Shown: piece after piece, positions 25,501 through 33,100 of the stretch
Layout: every line of letters begins with the position of its first letter
Position numbering within the stretch: the stretch's first letter is position 1
Translations under genes and position numbers: made by a program
Source: an uncultured Pelagibacteraceae bacterium
GTDB taxonomy: Bacteria > Pseudomonadota > Alphaproteobacteria > Pelagibacterales > Pelagibacteraceae
Assembly (NCBI GenBank): GCA_902624465.1
Contig: CACNXP010000006.1
Coordinates: forward strand, 1-50,584
Length of the DNA: 50,584 nt
Direction of reading: 5' to 3'
The notes under the pieces: model-generated
Databases searched by the model: none
Told to the model about the DNA's origin: nothing
What the model saw: the letters and a program-made list of their open reading frames with translations, nothing else

Positions 25501-25592
25501 CTAAAGAGCAGCTTATTGCATCCAAATATGCAAGAGAAGCAATCAAAAAGTATAAGATTGATACCGATAAACCTATGCCAACTAAATTATAG
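22557..25592 (+). CDS. aceE: Pyruvate dehydrogenase E1 (homodimeric type) with fused N-terminal lipoyl domain
   Basis: Thiamine-diphosphate enzyme that decarboxylates pyruvate and passes the acetyl group to a lipoyl domain, making acetyl-CoA with E2 and E3. Residues 2-76 are a lipoyl domain with the lipoylated lysine in ESDKSSVEIPS (Lys42). Residues 77-128 are a charged linker. The E1 proper begins near 129 (DIDPLETSEWLESL), equivalent to the N-terminus of E. coli AceE. The thiamine-diphosphate motif GDGEMDEPES is intact. Family members are about 890 residues, so the 1011 here equals E1 plus the lipoyl domain. ATG 22557 continues directly into the lipoyl domain with no break. aceF starts 1 base after the stop. 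Confidence 0.95.
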   Translation: MTEKLLVPDIGDFENVEVIELLVKEGQDIKKDDPVVTIESDKSSVEIPSIFSGKVESVNVKVGDKVSKGDLLINISSNQSLSQKESVPKETENLIQEAESTLRKHQDQNISQKIIETEKPKIIQVIKEGDIDPLETSEWLESLSAVIEKDGNQRAHYLIKELINKAYMEGANIPYTQNTPYINTIPVNEEKKSNGDQNIERRIRSLIRWNAAAMVVRANKKFPELGGHIGTFASAATLYDVGMNHFWRAKNNKFGGDLIYFQGHSAPGMYARAYLEGRLNEKQLDSFRQEVNPGGLSSYPHPWLMPNFWQFPTVSMGLGPMLAIYQARFMKYLINRGLIKDEGRKVWAFLGDGEMDEPESLGAIGLAAREKLDNLIFVVNCNLQRLDGPVRGNGKIIQELEGIFRGAGWNVIKVIWGSYWDPLLANDKSGHLVKTMNETVDGEYQAMKARDGAYVREKFFGKYLETRELVSSLSDKDIWRLNRGGHDPHKVFAAYDKASKNVGSPTVVIAKTIKGYGMGKSGESVNTTHQTKKLDIDDLMYYRDRFDVPLTDQQVKNIEYYKPDQNSPEIKYLKERRIQLGGFIPERTTYAKPVKAPPKDIFDNMKVSTGEKEMSTTMALVRMLTNLLRDKNVAPRLVPIIPDEARTFGMEGFFQKIGIYAHEGQKYEPEDSAQLSSYKEEKSGQVLEEGINEAGAMSSWIAAGTSYTNHDVEMIPIYLFYSMFGFQRIGDFAWAGADSQSRGFLIGATAGRTTLAGEGLQHQDGHSHLMASTIPNCRSYDPTFHYELAVIFREGLRRMHEQKENIFYYITTMNENYPHPEMPKDKSCEEGILKGMYKIKEFNKYKKTKIQFLGSGTILREMIAGAEILQNEYQIDSEIWSVTSFNELRRDGLEVERHNLLNPDKEPKKSYVEKCLGNTEGPILAASDYMRMNSDQIRPYVNKSFYSLGTDGFGRSDTRKELRKFFEVDKEHITTYGLSILAKEQLIASKYAREAIKKYKIDTDKPMPTKL

Positions 25593-25593
25593 A

Positions 25594-26856
25594 ATGTCTA
25601 AAAAAGATATCAGAGTTCCAAATATTGGTGATTTTAAAGATGTAGAAATAATAGAAATCTTAGTAAAAAAAGGTCAAGAAATTAAAAAAAATGATCCACT
25701 GATCACAATTGAAAGCGATAAATCTAGCGTTGAGATACCATCCTTAGATGATGGAATTATCACAGAGTTAGATATAAAAATTGGGGATAAAGTTTCAGAG
25801 GGAGATAAAATTTTAGAAATTGAGTTGAAAGAAAATCAAGAGGAGACTGTAGAACCTCAATTACTAAAAAAAAGGGAAACAAAAGAGGAAAAAGTAGAAA
25901 TTAAAACAAGCGTAAGGCAAAAAAATGTTATCGTCAAAGACTTTTCCACAAAAACATTAGCATCACCAAAAGCAAGAAAATTTGCTAGAGAGCTAGGTGT
26001 AGATATTGCCAAAGTTGATGGTAGTGAAAGACAAGGTAGGGTAACCGAGAACGATATAAAGCTATTTGTTGCAACCCAATCCAACAAAAGTGATAAAAAA
26101 GAGATTAAAAAAGAAGAGACGATTGTACAAGAATATCACCATTCTGAATTTGGAGAAGTTGAATTAAAAGATATCCCAAGAGTTAAGCGACTATCGTCTA
26201 AATATCTTATGAATTCATGGACAAATATTCCTCATGTAACAAACCACGATGAGGCAGATATAACTGAATTAGAGGAATTTAGATCATCTCTTACTGACAT
26301 ATATACAGGTGAAAAAAAAAAAATTACTCCCTTAGCTTTTATTGTAAAAGCATTAACTACATCACTTAAAAAATTTCCTAATTTTAATTGTTCTATAGAT
26401 GAAATTGATAAAGGAAAAATGACCTTAAAGAAATATTATCATATTGGAATAGCTGTAGATACAAAACATGGTCTTATGGTTCCAAAACTTAGAAACGCTG
26501 ATAATAAAAATATATCTCTTATTGGTTCAGAACTTAAGAAATTGAGTGAGCAGTGTCGAAATCTTAAAATTGATAAAAAGGAATTGTTTGGTGGTTCTAT
26601 GACAATAACCAGTCTTGGAGGAATAGGAGGTTCTTTTTTCACACCAATTATTAATTATCCTGAAGTTGCTATTTTAGGTATTGGTAAATCTCAAAAAAAA
26701 CAAATCTTTATTAATGGAAAATTTATTACAAGGACAATGTTACCTTTATCTCTTTCCTATGATCATAGAATAATTGATGGTGCTGAAGCAGCTCGTTTCA
26801 ACAATGACTTAAAAGAAAATTTAGGAAAAAATTTTGCTTATAAATTAGCTGTATAA
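25594..26856 (+). CDS. aceF: Dihydrolipoamide acetyltransferase E2 of pyruvate dehydrogenase
   Basis: Core acetyltransferase of the complex. Residues 1-75 are one lipoyl domain (ESDKSSVEIPS, lipoyl lysine about 43), followed by a charged linker. The E1/E3-binding domain is LASPKARKFARELGVDI...GRVTENDIKLF (about 120-160). The catalytic domain carries TITSLGGIGGSFFTPIINYPE and the active-site SYDHRIIDGAEAARF. The 420-residue form starts at ATG 25594, two bases after the aceE stop codon; a longer reading through the aceE tail is rejected. Its lipoyl domain closely resembles that on AceE. E3 (lpd) is not in the window. Confidence 0.95.
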   Translation: MSKKDIRVPNIGDFKDVEIIEILVKKGQEIKKNDPLITIESDKSSVEIPSLDDGIITELDIKIGDKVSEGDKILEIELKENQEETVEPQLLKKRETKEEKVEIKTSVRQKNVIVKDFSTKTLASPKARKFARELGVDIAKVDGSERQGRVTENDIKLFVATQSNKSDKKEIKKEETIVQEYHHSEFGEVELKDIPRVKRLSSKYLMNSWTNIPHVTNHDEADITELEEFRSSLTDIYTGEKKKITPLAFIVKALTTSLKKFPNFNCSIDEIDKGKMTLKKYYHIGIAVDTKHGLMVPKLRNADNKNISLIGSELKKLSEQCRNLKIDKKELFGGSMTITSLGGIGGSFFTPIINYPEVAILGIGKSQKKQIFINGKFITRTMLPLSLSYDHRIIDGAEAARFNNDLKENLGKNFAYKLAV

Positions 26857-26859
26857 AAA

Positions 26860-27747
26860 ATGTCAAAAACCCTCTCATTATTCAGCGCACTATTATGCAC
26901 ATTTATTTGGGGCACCACATTTATAGCTCAAGATACAGGGATGGATGATATAGGTCCTTTTACTTTTAATTCAGTACGATTTTTTGTTGGATTTTTAGCA
27001 ATAATTCCTCTTGTATTAATATTTGAAGCTAAAAAATTTAAGCAAGAGTTCAGATTTGATATTAAAACATTTTTAGTTTTGTCTTTTTTAATTGGGTTGT
27101 CATTATTTTTAGGCTCGGCATTACAACAAGTTGCCCTTCTTTACACTGATGTTGCTAATGCTGCTTTTTTCACAATTTTCTATGTACCTATGGTCCCTAT
27201 ATTAATTTTTTTTTTTAAAAAAGACTCACTCCATTGGAGTGTATGGCCATCAGTAATCTTATGTTTGACTGGAGGATATCTTTTGACAGATTTTTACGAC
27301 GCAATCGTTAGATTAGGGGATGCACTCGTAATATTAGGAGCTTTATTTTGGAGTACTCATATTATTTTTACTGGCATGATTGTTAAAAAATATAATTTAC
27401 CATTAACAATTGGGGCAATTCAAACTTTTCTGGTTGCATTATTTTCATTTTTGATTGGATTATTATACGAAGAATTTGTAATTGAAAATATCTTAAATGA
27501 AATTGATTCAATCTTATACGCAGGCATTCTATCAGGTGGTTTCGCTTTTGTTTTACAAATTTATGCTCAAAAAAATATCACACCAGCTCCAGCAGCAATT
27601 ATTTTTTCTTTAGAGGGTGTGTTTGCTACAATTGCTGCTTGGTTTCTTTTAAGTCAAATATTAGGAATAAATAATTTAATTGGCTGTGCCTTCATATTAA
27701 GTGGGGTTTTATTGTCTCAATTAGTACCTTTAATCAAAAAATCCTAA
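26860..27747 (+). CDS. EamA/DMT superfamily transporter
   Basis: A 295-residue inner-membrane protein with about ten hydrophobic helices arranged as two EamA repeats; the first has TFIWGTTFIAQDTGM and NSVRFFVGF, the second LGALFWSTHIIF and a final SLEGVFATIAAWFLL. These are typical drug/metabolite transporter signatures. Such carriers export or import amino acids, nucleotides or other metabolites, and the substrate cannot be told from sequence. It starts 3 bases after aceF, so it is probably at the end of the aceEF mRNA. Its stop shares four bases with the stop of convergent uppP. Confidence 0.9.
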   Translation: MSKTLSLFSALLCTFIWGTTFIAQDTGMDDIGPFTFNSVRFFVGFLAIIPLVLIFEAKKFKQEFRFDIKTFLVLSFLIGLSLFLGSALQQVALLYTDVANAAFFTIFYVPMVPILIFFFKKDSLHWSVWPSVILCLTGGYLLTDFYDAIVRLGDALVILGALFWSTHIIFTGMIVKKYNLPLTIGAIQTFLVALFSFLIGLLYEEFVIENILNEIDSILYAGILSGGFAFVLQIYAQKNITPAPAAIIFSLEGVFATIAAWFLLSQILGINNLIGCAFILSGVLLSQLVPLIKKS

Positions 27748-28511
27748 TAATATATTATCAAGAATAAAATTAACGCGATTATAATTCTATATACCACAAA
27801 AACGGTAAAAGAAATTTTGCTAATGAATTTTAAAAAATATCTAATTGTTATGAAAGAAAATATAAATGAAAAAAAAATACTAATTATCAATAGATAATTA
27901 ATTTCTATAGATTGTTGAGTTACATCTTTTAAACCCAGAAAACTTGCACCTGCCAAAGCAGGTATAGACATTAAAAAAGAAATTTTTGTCGAGTCAACTC
28001 TATTAAAATTTAAAAATCTTGCTGCAGTAATTGTTATTCCGGCTCTACTTACCCCAGGTATAAGAGCTAAGATTTGAAATATACCTATAATTAGGATCGA
28101 TCTAATATTAAGGTCCAAAGATATATTTTTGTTAGCTTTTCTTCGATCAGCGAAAAAAAGAATAATTCCAAAAAATAGAGTAGTTGAGGCGATTACTTTT
28201 GTATTTCTTAAAAGGTGAATAAAATCTGAAGTATATATCAAATATCCAAAAACAATTAGAGGTAGAGAACCAATAATTATTAAACTTAGTAACTTATGAT
28301 TATTTTTTAAATCAAATAGATCCTTTTTAAAGTAGAATATTATTGCAAATAATGAACCTAAATGAAGACTTATATCTATTAAAAGAGAGCTTGTTTTAAA
28401 ATCATGAAAATTTGATACCAATATCAAATGAGCTGATGAGCTAATTGGCAAAAATTCTGAAATTCCTTGAACTGCGGAAAGAATCAAAATTTCTATAAAA
28501 TCCCGTAACAT
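27744..28511 (-). CDS. uppP: Undecaprenyl-diphosphatase UppP (BacA)
   Basis: Integral membrane phosphatase that recycles undecaprenyl pyrophosphate to the monophosphate for peptidoglycan and other glycan synthesis, and gives bacitracin resistance. The signature QGISEFLPISSSAHLIL (residues about 15-31) carries the catalytic Glu and Ser region, and PGVSRAGITITAAR is the second active-site motif. The 255 residues and eight or so helices are typical. I choose ATG 28511 (MLRDFIEIL); an in-frame start at 28538 adds residues not typical of the family. Confidence 0.94.
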   Translation of the reverse strand: MLRDFIEILILSAVQGISEFLPISSSAHLILVSNFHDFKTSSLLIDISLHLGSLFAIIFYFKKDLFDLKNNHKLLSLIIIGSLPLIVFGYLIYTSDFIHLLRNTKVIASTTLFFGIILFFADRRKANKNISLDLNIRSILIIGIFQILALIPGVSRAGITITAARFLNFNRVDSTKISFLMSIPALAGASFLGLKDVTQQSIEINYLLIISIFFSFIFSFITIRYFLKFISKISFTVFVVYRIIIALILFLIIYY

Positions 28512-28583
28512 ATTCTTTTGGTAGCTTAAAAAATACACATTTCAAAGAATTCGATTTGATCATAAGAGATATGCAAAAATTAA

Positions 28584-28644
28584 AATATTTAGATTTAAAG
28601 CTAAATATTGATATAATTAGGTAATAAACATTGACCTAAATATT
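28584..28644 (+). promoter_or_regulatory. Repeat-rich control region upstream of gltD
   Basis: AATATTTAG (28584-28592) is the exact reverse complement of CTAAATATT, which occurs at 28601-28609 and again at 28636-28644. A second inverted pair, TTAGGT (28617-28622) and ACCTAA (28634-28639), overlaps the last copy. A perfect -10-like TATAAT lies at 28612-28617, which would start transcription near 28624. The half-sites thus cover the promoter and start point. They could be regulator operators or alternative RNA hairpins; I favour operators, since the first copies lie upstream of the predicted start. Confidence 0.5.
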
Positions 28645-28694
28645 TCTTTTACTAACAAAAACAATGTATATTTTGCCTTAAATTTTAAAAAATT

Positions 28695-30134
28695 ATGACT
28701 GATAAAATGTTAAAATTTGTCAAAATAGGTCAACAAACTCCGCCTAAAAGGAGGGTTGATAATAGAAAAGATGATTTTAATGAAATTTACGATGAATTTA
28801 TAACCCAGAAAGCTCAAGAACAATCTAGCAGATGTTCTCAATGTGGTGTTCCATTCTGCCAGGTTCATTGCCCTTTAAGCAATAACATACCTGATTGGTT
28901 GAAATTGACAGCTGAAGGTAGACTAAAAGAGGCATACGAATTATCTCAAAGTACTAATAATATGCCAGAAGTTTGCGGCAGAATATGCCCACAAGATAGA
29001 TTGTGTGAAGGTAATTGTGTAATTGAACAATCTGGTCATGGCACTGTAACTATCGGTTCTGTTGAAAAATATATTACAGATAGTGCTTGGGAGAATGGAT
29101 GGGTAAAACCCATAACAGTAAAAAATGAGAGAAATCAGAGCGTCGGAATAATTGGTGCGGGTCCCGCTGGACTAGCAGCTGCTGAACAACTTAGAAAAGA
29201 TGGGTATCAAATAACAGTTTATGACAGATATGATAGAGCGGGAGGTTTATTAATTTATGGAATTCCAAATTTTAAATTAGAAAAGCATGTAGTCGAGAGA
29301 CGAACAAAGTTATTACGGGATGGTGGTATTAAATTTCAACAAAATTTTGAAGTTGGAAAAAATGCCACCTTAGAACAACTAAGAAAAAAACATGATGCAA
29401 TCTTGATTGCTACTGGAGTCTACAAACCGAGAGAAATTGATTTAACTGGTAATGATTTAGAAAATATTTTTCCTGCTATGGATTTTTTAACTGCCTCTAA
29501 TAAAAAGGGACTTGGTGATAAAGTTGAGTTATTTGATAAAGGTATTTTAAACGCAGAGGGTAAAAATGTAGTTGTAATAGGTGGAGGAGATACCGCAATG
29601 GATTGTGTGAGGACGTCAGTTAGACAAAAAGCGAAATCAGTCAAATGCTTGTATAGAAGAGATAAAGAAAATATGCCAGGATCATCAAGAGAAGTTGCTA
29701 ATGCTGAAGAGGAAGGAGTTGAATTTGTTTGGTTATCCAGCCCTAAAGAATTCAAGGGAAAAAATAAAATTGAAAGCTTAGTAGTTGACCAAATTCAACT
29801 AGGTGAACCAGATGAAACAGGAAGAAGAAAACCTGAGATAAAAGCCGGTTCAGAGTATGAAATCAAAGCGGATATGGTAATCAAAGCTCTTGGATTTGAT
29901 CCAGAAAATTTACCACATTTATTTGATGCTAAAGAACTTCAGGTAACCAAATGGGGGACTATTAAAACAGACTTTGATACAATGGAAACAAATCTTAAAG
30001 GTGTATTTGCAGCGGGCGATATTGTAAGAGGAGCCTCTCTTGTGGTTTGGGCTATTAAAGATGGAAGAGATGCTGCTGCAGCAATGAAAAAATACTTAGA
30101 AGAAATAGAAATAAAAAAATCAAAAGTTGCTTAA
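28695..30134 (+). CDS. gltD: Glutamate synthase (NADPH) small subunit
   Basis: FAD- and NADPH-binding beta subunit of glutamate synthase, passing electrons to GltB. Cysteine motifs for the interface Fe-S clusters are CSQCGVPFCQVHCPL and CGRICPQDRLCEGNC. The FAD-binding GAGPAGLAAAEQLRKDGY and the NADPH-binding VIGGGDTAMDCVRTSVR follow. The 479-residue length is typical. The stop overlaps the gltB ATG by one base (TAATG). The order gltD-gltB is the reverse of E. coli gltBD. A 156-base region before it holds the inverted repeats described separately. Confidence 0.96.
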   Translation: MTDKMLKFVKIGQQTPPKRRVDNRKDDFNEIYDEFITQKAQEQSSRCSQCGVPFCQVHCPLSNNIPDWLKLTAEGRLKEAYELSQSTNNMPEVCGRICPQDRLCEGNCVIEQSGHGTVTIGSVEKYITDSAWENGWVKPITVKNERNQSVGIIGAGPAGLAAAEQLRKDGYQITVYDRYDRAGGLLIYGIPNFKLEKHVVERRTKLLRDGGIKFQQNFEVGKNATLEQLRKKHDAILIATGVYKPREIDLTGNDLENIFPAMDFLTASNKKGLGDKVELFDKGILNAEGKNVVVIGGGDTAMDCVRTSVRQKAKSVKCLYRRDKENMPGSSREVANAEEEGVEFVWLSSPKEFKGKNKIESLVVDQIQLGEPDETGRRKPEIKAGSEYEIKADMVIKALGFDPENLPHLFDAKELQVTKWGTIKTDFDTMETNLKGVFAAGDIVRGASLVVWAIKDGRDAAAAMKKYLEEIEIKKSKVA

Positions 30135-33100
30135 TGGAAAATTATTATAAAAATTTGGATCTTTTGGAAAAAAATTATGTTTATTCCAAGGAAATGGAAC
30201 ATGATGCTTGTGGTGTTGGCGCTATAGTTTCAACAGAGGGAAAAAAATCAAGAATTGTAGTTGAGCATGGCATAGAAGCTTTGAAAGCTGTATGGCATCG
30301 TGGAGCCGTTGATGCTGATGGAAAAACAGGAGATGGTGCTGGAATACATCTAGAGATACCAAAAGATTTTTTTATAGAAAAAATAGAGGTTACTGGTCAC
30401 ATTTATGACAAATCAGAAATATGTGTAGGTATGATTTTTCTTCCAAGAAACGATTACTCAGCTCAGGAAAGTTGCAAAACTATTGTTGAAAGCGAGTTAA
30501 CGAAGAATGATTTTAGTATTTATGGTTGGAGACAGGTTCCGGTTAATCCAAAGATATTGGGAGAAAAAGCATTTCAAACGATGCCAGAAATTATGCAAGT
30601 TTTATTTAAATCAAACGATAAAAACTTACTTGATAAAGAATTAGAGAGAAAGATTTATGAAACTAGAAAAAAAATTGAAAATAAAGCATTTCAATTATCT
30701 TTAAATAATTTTTATATTTGTTCTATTAGCTCCAAGTCAATTATTTATAAAGGCTTATATTTAGCTGAAGCAATATCAGATTTTTACCTAGATCTTAAAG
30801 ATGAAAGATTTATATCAAGATATGCAATTTTTCATCAGAGGTTTTCCACTAATACGGCACCAAGCTGGAGTTTAGCACAACCCTTTAGAGCAATTGCACA
30901 TAATGGTGAAATAAATACATACAAAGGAAATAAAAATTGGATGAAAGTTCACGAACAAGAAATGAGCAGCCCACTTTTTGAAAGTGTGGAAAATTTAAAG
31001 CCTGTAATACAAAAAGGTGTTTCTGACTCAGCTGCACTTGATAATGTTTTTGAATTATTAAATAAAGCTGGCAAACCAGCGCCATTGGCAAAATTAATGT
31101 TAGTCCCTGATGCATGGTCTAAAAAGAACAAGACACTTCCGAGAAATCATCAGCAACTATTTAATTTTTTAAATAGCACCATGGAGCCTTGGGATGGGCC
31201 AGCTGCAATTGCTGCTACAGATAATGAGTGGGTTATAGCTGCAAATGACAGAAACGGATTGAGACCACTTAGATATGCGATCACTAAAGATAAATTACTT
31301 TTTGTAGGTTCTGAAACTGGAATGGTTGAGCTCAATGAGAAAAAGATTATTTCAAAAGGTCGGCTAGGGCCTGGTGAAATTATTGGAGTTAGAATTGAAA
31401 AAGGAAAAGTTTTTTCAAATAAAGACATTAAAGACTACTTAGCAAAAGAGTTTAAACACTTTAATTCCCAGATTATTGATTTGGATGACAAACTCCGAAT
31501 TTCAAATGAGAAAAATAATTTTGAGGGAGAAGCCTTAAGACGAAGACAATACTCATTTGGGATAAGTCTTGAAGATTTAGAATTAATTTTACATCCAATG
31601 GCTGAGGATGCTAAAGAAGCTACAGGATCAATGGGAGACGACACACCGCTTGCTGTGTTATCAGATAAATATAGACCACTTTATCATTTTTTTAGGCAAA
31701 ATTTTAGTCAAGTTACCAATCCTCCAATTGACTCACTTAGAGAAAATAAAGTAATGAGTCTAAAAACACGTTTTGGAAATCTAGGGAATATATTAGATTT
31801 CGACACACTTACTAAAGAAAATATATACGTTTTAAATAGTCCAATTTTATCAAATTCTCAATTCAACAAGTTTATAAATTTTTTTGGAAAAAATTCCTTA
31901 TTGATAGATTGTACTTTTAACAAACAAGAAAACTTATTATCAGCAATAAAGAAAATCGAGAAAGAAGCCGAAATAGCTGTAAGACAGGGTGTTACACAAT
32001 TAGTTCTAAGTGATAAAAACTTGTCAGAAGATAGATTGCCAGTTCCGATGCTTTTGTGTGTTGGAGCAATAAACACATATTTAATAAATAAAAAGTTAAG
32101 AGGTTATGTCTCTATTAATGTCCAGTCTGGTGAGGCTCTAGATACTCATTCTTTTGCCACATTAATTGGTGTTGGAGCAACAACGATTAATCCATATCTA
32201 GCTTTTGATAGCTTGTATAACAGGCATGAAAAAAAATTATTTGGACAATATAGTTTTGATGATTGTGTTGAAAGATACATTAAATCTGTAAATGCTGGGT
32301 TATTAAAAATAATGTCAAAAATGGGTATTTCGGTTTTGAGTTCCTATAGAGGTGGTTGTAATTTTGAAACTGTTGGTCTAAGTAGATCAATCGTAAATGA
32401 TTATTTTCCTGGAGTTTTATCTAAAATTTCTGGAATTGGTCTTAGTGGAATAGAAAAAAAAATAAGACAAATCCATAAGGAGGCTTTTGAAAGCTCAGAA
32501 ACAGTTCTTCCTATCGGCGGTATATATAGATACAGAAAAAATGGTGAAACCCACCAATATCAAGGAAGACTAATTCATTTATTACAAAGTGCTGTTGGAT
32601 CAAATTCTTATAGTGCATATAAAAAATATGCTGAAGGGATTTATAATTTACCGCCAATAAATTTGAGAGATTTAATCGATTTTAGAAAAAAGAAGCTTGG
32701 TCCTTCTATTGATTTGAAAGATGTAGAGCCAATACAAAATATATTAAAAAGATTTGGGAGTGGAAGCATGTCCCATGGAGCGCTATCTAAAGAAGCTCAC
32801 GAAACACTAGCAATGGGCATGAATAGAATCAAAGGAGCATCTTGCAGTGGCGAAGGTGGAGAGGCTGAAGAAAGATTTAAAATAATGGATAATGGTGATA
32901 GTGCTAATTCAAGGGTTAAACAGATAGCATCTGCTAGATTTGGTGTAACAATTAATTATTTAAATAATTGTAATGAGATTGAGATAAAAATAGCTCAAGG
33001 TGCAAAACCTGGTGAAGGTGGTCAGTTACCTGGTTTTAAAGTTACAAAGGAAATTGCTAAATTAAGACACTCAACACCTGGTGTAACATTAATTTCACCT

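Noticed and set aside
25516-25593. N-terminal extension of aceF into aceE
   Set aside because: It is an out-of-frame reading of the aceE 3' end; ATG 25594 begins directly at the lipoyl domain.
28571-28624. 17-codon ORF as a leader peptide before gltD
   Set aside because: It has no run of regulatory Glu/Gln codons, its ribosome-binding site is too close, and it overlaps the inverted repeats and the predicted -10 box.
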